A stretch of DNA of 64,000 bases from Pseudomonas sp. UMAB-08. Lineage in GTDB: Bacteria > Pseudomonadota > Gammaproteobacteria > Pseudomonadales > Pseudomonadaceae. Of the stretch, positions 39,881 through 47,717 are shown piece by piece. How positions within the stretch are numbered: the first letter of the stretch is position 1; the number at the start of each line of letters is the position of its first letter. A program made the translations under genes and the position numbers. The notes beneath the pieces are model-generated. The model did not search any database, was not told the origin of the DNA, and saw nothing but the letters and a program-made list of their open reading frames with translations. Location of the stretch: NCBI RefSeq assembly GCF_900095225.1, contig NZ_LT607417.1:45540-109539 (forward strand), written 5' to 3'.

Positions 39881-41089
39881 TCAGTCGTTTTGGCGCACGT
39901 CAGGCAGCATGGCGACCACCACCAGTTGCACCAGCAGTAATATCGAAATGAACATGTAAAGGGGGGCGAACGAGCCCAGTACATCTTTGCAAACTCCCCC
40001 CAGAAAGTTGCCGCACACCCCGCCTAGTCCAATCAGCACATTGGCGATACCGAACGCTTGGGTCAGACGACCGACACCCACGATCTGGCCGATATACGTC
40101 GGCACCAGGCCGAAAACCGGATAGAACGCCAGGGCAAAAAGAAAGCCGGCAACATAAAAATAGCCCTCACTGTCAAAGTGATAGACGCACAGGCTCGCCA
40201 CACAGGCGCTGGTGAAACACAGGATCAACGCCAGACGAGCGCCGACTCGATCAGCGATCCAGCCCACCAGAAAGCCGGCCGCCATACCCACCGCTCCAAT
40301 GGTCGACCAGACCAGCCCTGCGGTGGAGGCGGAGAGGCCGAGCTCCTCGCGCATGAACGGGGCCAGGTAGGTTTGAAAGGGCAGCAGAGTCAGGCCATTG
40401 AGAAAAGCCACCAGCCACATCATATAGAGGGGGCCGCTCAGCCATTTCTGATCGCCCTGCTCGACAACCGATTGCTCGCTCGTCGGGATGGCCGGTGACG
40501 GCGTGTTGCGCAGTAAAAAGTAAGCCAGGACGCATAATGCCAAGGACACCAGACCGGCAGTCAGCCAGATATTTCGCCAACCACCCAGCAAGGTGAGTGA
40601 GCTGACCAACAAACCATTGATGAACACCCCGTAACTGGTACCACTGGAAATCAACCCCATGACGCGTGCGCGCTTGTTCGCCGCGAAGCTTTTGGTCACG
40701 ATCTCTGCCAGCGGGATATAGGCCGATGCTGAACAGCCGCCGAGCAGTATCAACAATGCACCCGACAACCAGATGTTGTTGCTAACGGCCAAACCCAATA
40801 GCGACAGGGCTGTGACAAGGGTCGAATAGAGGCTTATTTTCCACCCCTGAAAAAATCTCCCGAGGTAGCTGGTCAGAACCGAAAAGCTCAAAAACCCTAA
40901 CTGCGCGCCCCCGGTTATCAGGCCCACGGCGGTATAGCCGAAACCCAGATCACGGCGCATATCAACCACCAGGCTGGCGAACAGGTACACGCCAAAACCA
41001 TAGGTGCTGGCGACAAAACCTGTCAGCACGATTGCCAGAACAACCCCATTAACGCCCGGAGCCCGCGCACCTATCGCGTAAGTTGTCAT
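39881..41089 (-). CDS. MFS transporter (YbfB/CynX-like), putative product exporter
   Basis: 402-residue major-facilitator protein with 12 helices. The first motif region reads GFGYTAVGLITGGAQLGFL and the mid-protein loop includes GWIADRVGARLAL. A hydrophilic loop of about 25 residues separates the halves. AAAGGA lies 8 bases before ATG. Its place between methyltransferase and APS-kinase genes suggests export of the sulfated product or import of a precursor. Confidence 0.86.
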   Translation of the reverse strand: MTTYAIGARAPGVNGVVLAIVLTGFVASTYGFGVYLFASLVVDMRRDLGFGYTAVGLITGGAQLGFLSFSVLTSYLGRFFQGWKISLYSTLVTALSLLGLAVSNNIWLSGALLILLGGCSASAYIPLAEIVTKSFAANKRARVMGLISSGTSYGVFINGLLVSSLTLLGGWRNIWLTAGLVSLALCVLAYFLLRNTPSPAIPTSEQSVVEQGDQKWLSGPLYMMWLVAFLNGLTLLPFQTYLAPFMREELGLSASTAGLVWSTIGAVGMAAGFLVGWIADRVGARLALILCFTSACVASLCVYHFDSEGYFYVAGFLFALAFYPVFGLVPTYIGQIVGVGRLTQAFGIANVLIGLGGVCGNFLGGVCKDVLGSFAPLYMFISILLLVQLVVVAMLPDVRQND

Positions 41090-41136
41090 TGAACTTTCCT
41101 TTCGACGTTGATGTTCTGCCGACGATTGAATACCTG

Positions 41137-41952
41137 TTACAGCGCGATGGCCGTATGAACAATGAAGTCACTGTTCATGGCATCGTAAATCGGTTTGAAA
41201 TCGCCGTAGGATCGGGGACGACTGAACGTGGCCTGCTCTATTTCATCGCTTAGTTGTTGGGGAAGAATGGGGTACACCCGTAATCGGAAAGTGGCGCTAT
41301 CACTGAAGGTGTACACAAACTCGCAGACATGGTCGCTCACCTCACCGATGCTCACATGAGCGGTTTTACCGCAGTAGTAATACCGACCGGACGCCTTGAA
41401 TTTACCGGCCCGTATCGCCTGAAAGTTGCGCTGATCAATGATCAGCAAACCACCCGGATTCAATAGACTTCTGAAACGCTGGAGCACCTGATGTCGCGCC
41501 TTTTCATCGAACACGTGACACAGCGAGCTCCCCAGACAGACCACCGCATCGAATTTACCCAGGGCCTGACTGTCCAGCTCCAGCCAATCGGATTGGCGGA
41601 TGGGAATACTCAAACCATGCCGACGAAAATTGACTTCAGCGCGCTTGACCATCGTCGGGCTGCCGTCACAGGCCACCACATGAAACCCCGCCTTGCGCAA
41701 CTGCACTGCGTGAAAACCGCTGCCGGTGGAGACATCCAACACCTTGAAAGCGCCCGCCTTGCGCAGCAGATCGATGAAAAAAGTGCCCTCGCCTTCGGAT
41801 CGCTTTTGCCAATCGATCAACTCGTCCCAACGACTGACAAAGTCATCGTCGTATTGATGAGCATAATCGGCGTCGGGATAGGCGCCGGAACCTGCTTTGG
41901 CTTCGGCAGCGTTAGTGCCGGCAGCATCATCTGTCACGGTAAACGTGGACAT
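41137..41952 (-). CDS. Glycine/sarcosine N-methyltransferase-like SAM enzyme
   Basis: 271-residue class I SAM methyltransferase. The first part (YDDDFVSRWDELIDW, then GTFFIDLLRKAG) and the SAM site (FKVLDVSTGSGFHAVQL), with VVCLGSSLCHVFDEKAR and GGLLIIDQRNFQAI, follow closely the bacterial glycine/sarcosine N-methyltransferases of betaine synthesis. That suggests N-methylation of a small amine or amino acid, though the true substrate here is unknown. The ATG at 41952 has AAAGGA 8 bases upstream. It lies 25 bp after the saccharopine-dehydrogenase-like gene. Confidence 0.85.
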   Translation of the reverse strand: MSTFTVTDDAAGTNAAEAKAGSGAYPDADYAHQYDDDFVSRWDELIDWQKRSEGEGTFFIDLLRKAGAFKVLDVSTGSGFHAVQLRKAGFHVVACDGSPTMVKRAEVNFRRHGLSIPIRQSDWLELDSQALGKFDAVVCLGSSLCHVFDEKARHQVLQRFRSLLNPGGLLIIDQRNFQAIRAGKFKASGRYYYCGKTAHVSIGEVSDHVCEFVYTFSDSATFRLRVYPILPQQLSDEIEQATFSRPRSYGDFKPIYDAMNSDFIVHTAIAL

Positions 41953-41977
41953 GGCTTGATTCCTTTCAAGAGGGGGG

Positions 41978-43102
41978 TTACCAGGCGCTATCCGCGTAGG
42001 CTTTGTATTTGTGTGCCAGTTCGACGGACCACTGGCGTGCATCGTGAAGTTTCATTTTGGGCATGGAAAAACCCAACAGCGTCTCCATAACGGCCATCTG
42101 CTCCGACTCGAACGTCACACTGGCGTCGGCGTCTATCGAGTGGATACCGTCCTGGCGTTGACAGCATTGGTTGATGGCAATGGCATCAGCCCGCGACACG
42201 CCACGGGGCAATGAAAGCAGCACCCGACCCTGGCCAATTTTTACCGGATACCCACCCGGCAGACCGTGCGGGCCGGGGGCGTGGGCTTCCACTTCTTCCG
42301 GGGAGAGAATATTGCTAATCACTGTGACTGCCGACGCGGCGGTCAGGAACTGTCCCGCCACCCCTCCCAAGCGCCGAAAATCCGTACGGACACACCGAAA
42401 AATTTCGGCATCCTGAAATTTTCCCGTCTGATCGGCCCCCTTGATGCTGTAGGACAACCTGTAGTTAGCCTCACTCGGTAACCCGCCGCGGGGGACGAAA
42501 TGGCTGAAGTAATGTTGTGCGATAAGTTTGACCTGGACCTGATCCGGGGTGCACTCGTCGAGTTTGGCGATCGCTGAACGTATCGCCGGGACAAGATTGG
42601 CTACATTGCCGATACCGACATCAGGTGCCATGCCGACCTTGTCCAGCACGACGTTGACGGTATCGGGAAACGCAGCATTGATGGTCACTGACCTGACACC
42701 GGATTGCTTCACTGCGCGCATCAGGTCGTAAGCGGGCACGAGGTGCATCGGTAGCCAGGGGCCAAACTGCGCTTGATCCAGAGCAACAAAAAAAGGCGTG
42801 GGCAGCTCGGTGATGATTCGCCAGGACTGCAAGGTCGCGCAGTTGACGATGATATCGGGCCTGATCCGAGCGATGGATGCGGCCGTTCTGGGGATATCGC
42901 TCAGTTCCATCTCGATGGGGGTAATCGAACTGACCACGCCGAGTTGCAATGCCCCGAGACGTATCAGGTTGCACAACCCCGTGGTTTTCTCTAGGTTTCG
43001 GCTAGCAACGTAAAAGTGAAACGTGTCACGCGGGGCCAGTATCTGCAGGATCTGCAGACATAGATTGCCACCCCCGACGATGAGTAATTTTTTCCTGTGC
43101 AT
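41978..43102 (-). CDS. Saccharopine-dehydrogenase-like NAD(P)-binding protein
   Basis: 374-residue protein with an N-terminal Rossmann fold (KKLLIVGGGNLCLQILQIL) and the saccharopine-reductase-like layout (IRPDIIVNCATLQSWRII, VKQSGVRSVTINAAFPD). The family reduces imines or acts on amino-acid-like substrates, but many members are uncharacterised. AGGAG lies 6 bases before ATG. It sits 27 bp after the SDR gene. Its reaction in this operon is unknown. Confidence 0.75.
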   Translation of the reverse strand: MHRKKLLIVGGGNLCLQILQILAPRDTFHFYVASRNLEKTTGLCNLIRLGALQLGVVSSITPIEMELSDIPRTAASIARIRPDIIVNCATLQSWRIITELPTPFFVALDQAQFGPWLPMHLVPAYDLMRAVKQSGVRSVTINAAFPDTVNVVLDKVGMAPDVGIGNVANLVPAIRSAIAKLDECTPDQVQVKLIAQHYFSHFVPRGGLPSEANYRLSYSIKGADQTGKFQDAEIFRCVRTDFRRLGGVAGQFLTAASAVTVISNILSPEEVEAHAPGPHGLPGGYPVKIGQGRVLLSLPRGVSRADAIAINQCCQRQDGIHSIDADASVTFESEQMAVMETLLGFSMPKMKLHDARQWSVELAHKYKAYADSAW

Positions 43103-43129
43103 GGCCGTCTCCTGTTGTTTTTCTATTCG

Positions 43130-43855
43130 CTATCGGGGGTAGGCGCCGTTATCCACTGCAACGATTTTCCCGGTCAGGTGCCTGCTCTTTTCCGATAGCA
43201 AAAAAACGATCACATCGGCCACGCCAGCGGGAGTGATCGGGTCTTTAATCACCTCTTGGCGCTCGTACTCTTCTCGTCGGTAATCGGGAATCATGGCGTG
43301 AATTGCGGTCTCGCGAACCAGGGCCGGCGAGACGGCATTCACCCGGATGTAAGGGGCGAAGTTCCAGGCGTTGGCTTTGGTCAAGCCAATCACCCCTGCT
43401 TTGGTGGCGCCGTACAACGCATCACAACTGCCGACCTCTCCCGCCACCGAGGTGATATTGACGATGCTGCGAAATGCTTTGGATTCCATTTCCCCTTCTG
43501 CAAAGTCTTTGGACAGGTACACCAGGGCTTTAAGGTTAACGGTCCAGATTTCGTCGATTTCTTTATCGGTATAGCGATAAACACTTTTGCCGTGATAAAC
43601 ACCGGCGTTATTGACCAGTGCGTACAGCGAGTCGTGTTTCTCATACAGCCCAGGAATGAACGACTTGATTGTGGAAAAATCGGAAAAATCCGCGAACTGA
43701 ATCTCCAACTGTTCACACCCGACTTCCGCGGCCAGGCATTCAAGCCCGACGCGGTCCTTGTCTGCGGCAATCACATAGAACCCTTCGGTAATGCATGCCT
43801 TGACCGTCGCTTTGCCAATGCCGTTGGCGGCACCGGTGATCACTACCTTTTTCAT
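43130..43855 (-). CDS. Short-chain dehydrogenase/reductase
   Basis: 241-residue classical SDR: cofactor motif TGAANGIGKATV, NNAG in LVNNAGVYHG, catalytic Ser in NITSVAGEVGS and Tyr/Lys in LYGATKAG, with Asp in AADKDRVGL after strand 2 pointing to NAD(H). It has the typical size. GAGG lies 8 bases before ATG. It begins 10 bp after the sulfotransferase stop, so it is part of the same transcript. It probably interconverts an alcohol and a ketone on the intermediate. Confidence 0.87.
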   Translation of the reverse strand: MKKVVITGAANGIGKATVKACITEGFYVIAADKDRVGLECLAAEVGCEQLEIQFADFSDFSTIKSFIPGLYEKHDSLYALVNNAGVYHGKSVYRYTDKEIDEIWTVNLKALVYLSKDFAEGEMESKAFRSIVNITSVAGEVGSCDALYGATKAGVIGLTKANAWNFAPYIRVNAVSPALVRETAIHAMIPDYRREEYERQEVIKDPITPAGVADVIVFLLSEKSRHLTGKIVAVDNGAYPR

Positions 43856-43865
43856 CAGGATTACC

Positions 43866-44369
43866 TCAGTGGGTGAACTGATTCATGCGTTCATAAAAGG
43901 GCCGGTGATAGTCGTAATAAGCCATTAATCGAGGGATACGTTTTAGCGCGTCAGCATCAAAGGCCGAGGCCAGGGTTGCGGTTATCCCCGTGCTGTTTTC
44001 CGCGTCTTCATGCCAGCGCCTCCACGGTAGCCATTGCGGCGGGCAGGCCTTATTCCAGTTAAGGGCCTGAGGCAAATACTCGATCTTCAGGTGCTCGCAT
44101 AACCGGCGCACTGTCGCCTCGGGGTTGCGGGCCAAGTCATCGGCATTGATAACGTAGGGGATTTTTCCGGTGAGTCTGGTCACCTCACAGAACACTTCAT
44201 AAAGGGCTTTATGCCCAATGGCACTGAGGGGCATCTCGGGAAAAATAGCGAAATGCGAAAGGATGGAACGACCCGGCTCACGAATAATGAATATGTTCTC
44301 TTGCTCGATCAAAAACTCCCGGTCTGCCTTGAGCTCGCTGAGGCAGTGGTAGCACATGTCCTTATGGAG
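43866..44369 (-). pseudogene. Sulfotransferase, 3' fragment (split by prophage)
   Basis: About 165 codons of a PAPS-dependent sulfotransferase: FIIREPGRSILSHFAIFPEM (the 3'-phosphate-binding Arg/Ser region), then YVINADDLARNPEATVRRLCEHL, typical of the family's second half. The reading frame continues to the 15-bp repeat at 44354-44368, beyond which the sequence is prophage. The matching 5' fragment is at 57512-57763. Joining both at the repeat gives ...SHVFHKDM-CYHCLSEL..., a continuous frame of about 240 residues. Without excision no full protein can form. Confidence 0.88.
44354..44368. repeat. Prophage attachment site, left copy
   Basis: ACATGTCCTTATGGA, identical to 57523-57537; the next bases (GGAC against AGAC) differ at one position. 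The copy lies within sulfotransferase codons for HKDM. It marks the junction between host gene and prophage. Confidence 0.88.
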
Positions 44370-44561
44370 GACACGGAAGAAATCTATGGTTTCTTCATAT
44401 AAATCAGTTAATTAGATACGAAATGACCGATTATAATCCGGCATTTTTGATGTCTTTCTCGCTCAATAAAATCAATTACTTACGGTTGCGTTTTGGGGAA
44501 GACTTTCCAGCAGAGAATCCAATCCCCGGCGTCCTGCCGGCCGAACACAACCCCCTCACCT

Positions 44562-45026
44562 TTATACCGCCACCGCCTCATGCGTCACAGAAAGCCGCCC
44601 CGTCCAATAGGCCCTGTCGTTATCTGGCATCAGCTCAAAGGCCAGATCCTCAACCTTCATGCCTCCAGAGCAGGCCTTGTACCGACTGCCACCACCAACC
44701 CGCAGACCGGCATACATCAGGCCGGCGCGGCGCTTATCGGCATCCATGGCCAGCAGCATTTCGAAGAACAAGGCATCGCAGACTTCACGGGGTACTTCAT
44801 TCTGGCAATACAGGAGGTCGTGAATGACGCCGCAGGCCCGATCTTCGATGCCCATCAGCAGCGGCGTGACAATCCATGGAGTCGATGCCAGATCAGTCAC
44901 AAACCACTTGGGTGCGGTGTAAATGGTGCCGTCGATGGACTGATACCGGAAGTCGGTCATCAGTACCCATTCCCCTTTGGCGTAGGCGCGTAAGATCAGC
45001 GGGTCGAGGAATTGACCTTTAGTCAT
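44562..45026 (-). CDS. DUF1353 phage protein
   Basis: 154-residue protein of the DUF1353 family common at the lysis end of tailed prophages. Visible: MTKGQFLDPLILRAY at the N-terminus, FVTDLASTPWIV, GVIHDLLYCQNEVPREVCD with a His/Asp pair, and AGLMYAGLRVGGG. The ATG at 45026 follows GACGAGG and overlaps the small lipoprotein gene. A longer frame from 45137 is not supported. Role unknown. Confidence 0.8.
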   Translation of the reverse strand: MTKGQFLDPLILRAYAKGEWVLMTDFRYQSIDGTIYTAPKWFVTDLASTPWIVTPLLMGIEDRACGVIHDLLYCQNEVPREVCDALFFEMLLAMDADKRRAGLMYAGLRVGGGSRYKACSGGMKVEDLAFELMPDNDRAYWTGRLSVTHEAVAV

Positions 45027-45213
45027 GAGCGACCACCTCGTCGGCGCAGGTAATGGCGACCGAGTTCGGCGCAATGGTGGCATTGACCAGAATGCGATTG
45101 GCATATCGCGCAGGGTTAGGGATCGCGCAGTAAGCATCCACGGCTGAACTGGTGGCGGACACGACGGTGCAACCGGATAGAGTGAGCAGGCAGGCGATCA
45201 GGATTAGCTTCAT
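45019..45213 (-). CDS. Small phage lipoprotein
   Basis: 64-residue protein with a short signal peptide and lipobox (LLTLSGC), then a 48-residue mature part with two more Cys. The start overlaps the stop of the upstream lysozyme-like gene by four bases. Position suggests an outer-membrane spanin-type or lysis accessory role, but the proline-rich sequence of Rz1 is absent, so this is a guess. Confidence 0.6.
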   Translation of the reverse strand: MKLILIACLLTLSGCTVVSATSSAVDAYCAIPNPARYANRILVNATIAPNSVAITCADEVVAHD

Positions 45214-45650
45214 GCCAGTGCCCTCCGCACGCCTTCAGCAACAACAGCCGGCGCGTAAGGCATGCTGCCGTTCTCATGCTTGATAATCGCCGTCACGACA
45301 CCCAGCAAAATGCGCCTGTCCCGAATATCGATCTGCTCGTTTGACAGTACACCGGCCGCGACGGAAACGGCCTTGATGTACGCCTCGGTCTCGTTCTCCA
45401 CGGAGGGCGCCCAGCGATTGATCGTCTCGCGCACGGTGTCGATGCCCTTAAGGCCGATACCGGGCATACCGTCCTTGCCGCGATAGTTGATAAGTAACTT
45501 GGCCAGAGCGCGAATGCCGTTCTCAGGCGAATCGAAACGAGCGAAGCGCTTCTCTATGGCTGGATCTGACGGTAATTGGCCCTGCCAGTCATTGCGTGGG
45601 TTGTAATCTATGTTTCCTGGGTTGTTGTTGCGAAGTCCGCGTGCGGTCAT
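45210..45650 (-). CDS. Phage lysozyme-like / virion structural protein
   Basis: 146-residue protein with the N-terminal GLRNNNPGNIDYNPRNDWQG motif and FDSPENGIRALAKLLINYRG, found in phage virion-associated or lysis muramidase-like proteins often annotated only as 'structural protein'. CTGGAG lies 7 bases before ATG. It lies directly after a terminator hairpin (45666-45690), so it must use its own promoter or read-through. Confidence 0.7.
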   Translation of the reverse strand: MTARGLRNNNPGNIDYNPRNDWQGQLPSDPAIEKRFARFDSPENGIRALAKLLINYRGKDGMPGIGLKGIDTVRETINRWAPSVENETEAYIKAVSVAAGVLSNEQIDIRDRRILLGVVTAIIKHENGSMPYAPAVVAEGVRRALA

Positions 45651-45665
45651 GCTTTTCTCCAGACG

Positions 45666-45690
45666 AAAAAAAGCCCGCGCTTGGCGGGCT
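45666..45690 (-). terminator. Rho-independent terminator with CGTCTG tail
   Basis: On the minus strand AGCCCGC (45684-45690 side) pairs with GCGGGCT (45672-45678 side) around a 5-base loop, then seven T and CGTCTGGAG. It sits just upstream of the lysozyme-like gene. The same T-run plus CGTCTG pattern recurs in the prophage. Confidence 0.8.
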
Positions 45691-45738
45691 ATTCGAATTG
45701 CGAGTTATGATTCGGGGATCAACTATAGGAAAACACGT

Positions 45739-46059
45739 ATGAAGCTATGGATTGCAGGCTGTGCCATCGCAGTACTTTCGGGTTGCGGCACGGTTAAAAC
45801 TTTGAATGACGAGAGAGGCGCTGCCGATGATCTGGCGCGCTGGCAATCGAACTGTAATTCAATACCCCACGCTTACAGCGGCGCGGCCTACCAGTTCTGT
45901 AATTTGAACAGCCCCCAGCGATCCGGGGCCCACTGGTCTGCACCGACAATCGGCCTGGACCTTATTATCTCCGGCATTGCCGATACCATCGTCCTCCCAT
46001 ACACGGGCTACCTGCAGTACCAGAAAGGGGATATCCCAGTTCGTCGGAAGCAATATTGA
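45739..46059 (+). CDS. YceK/YidQ-type small lipoprotein
   Basis: 106-residue lipoprotein: signal peptide with lipobox VLSGC, then the YceK-family pattern (SGAAYQFCNLNS...GLDLIISGIADTIVLPYTGYLQYQ). TAGGA lies 8 bases before ATG. The opposite orientation to the phage genes suggests a lysogenic-conversion gene (moron). Function unknown. Confidence 0.78.
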   Translation: MKLWIAGCAIAVLSGCGTVKTLNDERGAADDLARWQSNCNSIPHAYSGAAYQFCNLNSPQRSGAHWSAPTIGLDLIISGIADTIVLPYTGYLQYQKGDIPVRRKQY

Positions 46060-46206
46060 GTCAGGAACCAGCCGCTCCACTTGCCTTTTTCAGACGAAGG
46101 AACCCCCGAACTTATCGGGATTTTGGTGTAATTTCAGACGAAAAAATCCGATCGAAGCGGCCGGGGTAGCTGAAATTTGTAGTCGATAGAAGTCAGGTTG
46201 GCGGAC

Positions 46207-46408
46207 AGAGGTTCCGCTGATAGGATTCGGCTACGTTCTCCATGCGTTAAGGGATGCAGGGGAAAATAGAAGCCCTGACGATTGCGAACCGTCGGGGTTT
46301 TGCTTTTGAGCTTCCCCCTGTTAGGCTTCGCGCCACGTTCTCTCAGCTAATCCCTATCAGAGAAAACAGAAGCCCTGGCGATCACAGTCCGCCGGGGCTT
46401 CGTCCTTT
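46207..46408 (+). repeat. Diverged tandem repeat, two units of about 101 bp, each ending in a hairpin
   Basis: Unit 1 (46207-46305) and unit 2 (46304-46408) align end to end: GAG-TTCC, TAGG-TTCG, ACGTTCTC, then GAAAA-AGAAGCCCTG-CGAT and a complementary GTCGGGG or GCCGGGG arm. Each unit ends in a stem of 8-11 bp, the first followed by TTTTGCTTTT on the plus strand. Two related small transcripts with their own terminators are possible. Confidence 0.65.
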
Positions 46409-46421
46409 CAGTCTCCATACG

Positions 46422-46441
46422 AAAAAAACCGCTCAAAGCGG
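46422..46441 (-). terminator. Rho-independent terminator-like hairpin
   Basis: On the minus strand CCGCTTTGAGCGG followed by seven T and CGTATGGAG. It is nearly identical to the hairpin at 49968-49987. Confidence 0.65.
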
Positions 46442-46621
46442 CGGATCGTAGATAAACGACTCTGTAGTTGTCGAGAAAATCAAAAAGGAAACTGCGGTTC
46501 CAATTATTACAGTTTTCTCACAGAGCTTCCGTTTTAGAAGCTTTTTAGTATTGCTGGTCATATCGGCACCAATATTTTGGTATAAACTTAATTCTCTCAT
46601 CTATCCCAATCGATCATAAAA

Positions 46622-47236
46622 ATGAATACCCCTTCAGTAGCTGATATTTCGGCTCTAAGGTGTTACGACAAGGCCGTCGATGATGTCACCTACAAGGTTC
46701 CACGCGGGATCGCTCGCGACTCGAGAAGCCGCGCATGGATTAGCCGTGTCATAAAGGATAAGCGGTTGGTGGTGTACGCCAGGTTTACAGATAACCGATT
46801 TGAAGGCACTCAACGGGCACTGGATGCGGCCATAATCCATCTTATACACAGCGGATACGCCCAGCTTAGCGACGAAGTGCTGACACTGAGCAGCAGAGCA
46901 GCTATACACTGGCGAAAGAGAAGCGGTATCGGGTTGTGCGCTGTAGCTTATGTCACAAGCGCAGGAAGTGGTCGTGGTGAGACTTTCTTTCTTTCTACTT
47001 ACAGGCGCGTGTCCAGCGGCCAAGGCATGGACAAACTTCATGAAAAAATGCTTACCGTTATGTACCACGCCTATCAGATAGAGCATGACTGCACCGACAT
47101 CCCTCGACTGGCGCTGAATGAGATGCAGTTGAAACTTGATCAGTTATGGCGCAGCCCTGAATTTTATTCCTTTCTAGAAGCGGGTAGGCGCAAAGCTGAT
47201 AAAATCGCGATGGCCGAGTATATAAATCAAGCTTAA
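46622..47236 (+). CDS. Prophage moron protein, possible AP2-like DNA-binding
   Basis: 204-residue protein of unknown function, lower in GC than its neighbours and opposite in strand to the structural genes. Residues about 37-75 (RAWISRVIKDKRLVVYARF, then EGTQRALDAAIIHL) resemble the short AP2-type DNA-binding fold of phage proteins, with a basic Trp-containing strand and a following helix. This is by eye and weak. It may be a lysogenic-conversion or superinfection gene. Confidence 0.55.
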   Translation: MNTPSVADISALRCYDKAVDDVTYKVPRGIARDSRSRAWISRVIKDKRLVVYARFTDNRFEGTQRALDAAIIHLIHSGYAQLSDEVLTLSSRAAIHWRKRSGIGLCAVAYVTSAGSGRGETFFLSTYRRVSSGQGMDKLHEKMLTVMYHAYQIEHDCTDIPRLALNEMQLKLDQLWRSPEFYSFLEAGRRKADKIAMAEYINQA

Positions 47237-47255
47237 GTAAGTTTTTGCTTATAGA

Positions 47256-47717
47256 TCAAACTGGCAATTCTAATACCGGAAGCTCACTCAGTAACGCTTC
47301 TACCGTCGGCTGCTCACGCCCACCGGCCAGTACCAGGGCCAGCTGCTCATAGGCATAGGCCCAGACCAGCGAACGCCACGCGCGGAAGGCAATGCCGTCT
47401 TTCTGGAACTTCGGCACCGCTGGCTCGTTGGCATAGCTCACCGCTGTGGCAATGCTGTCGTAACGGGCTGCGACTGCGGCGGCGTCGAGCTTGGCCTGCA
47501 CGGCTAGTTCGTAGGTCTTAGAGATTTCATCAGCAGTTCGGGCGTGTGGCGCGGGTTTTGGCACCACCGACCACCGCCCCGTCCACAGTGCAAATTCACC
47601 CAGGCCGAGAACGGGGGGATCTGAAAGCACCCAGCCGATTGGGGCGCCTTGATTTTCATCGATTGGAACTACTGCGCCCGTCCAATACCCATTCACATCA
47701 AGCTGGTAAATATTCAC
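47256..47717 (-). CDS. Tail fibre assembly / tail protein
   Basis: 153-residue protein following the fibre gene with a four-base overlap. The N-terminus (MNIYQLDVNGYWTGAVVPID) and the WTGRWSVVPKP strand match phage tail-fibre assembly chaperone-like proteins. The C-terminal half is helical (AVQAKLDAAAVAARYDSIATA). It probably assists folding or attachment of the fibre. Confidence 0.72.
   Translation of the reverse strand: MNIYQLDVNGYWTGAVVPIDENQGAPIGWVLSDPPVLGLGEFALWTGRWSVVPKPAPHARTADEISKTYELAVQAKLDAAAVAARYDSIATAVSYANEPAVPKFQKDGIAFRAWRSLVWAYAYEQLALVLAGGREQPTVEALLSELPVLELPV

Larger units (their letters stand above)
46060..46621. other. Non-coding region with several terminator-like hairpins
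   Basis: About 560 bp with no gene. It contains a diverged tandem repeat (46207-46408), T-run hairpins on both strands, three copies of CAGACGAA-type strings nearby, and an AT-rich 3' part (46480-46620) that probably holds the promoter of the gene at 46622 (TATAAA at about 46581). Confidence 0.7.

Noticed and set aside
44354..44368. tRNA gene as prophage attachment site
   Set aside because: No cloverleaf sequence is present at either end; the repeat lies in sulfotransferase codons.
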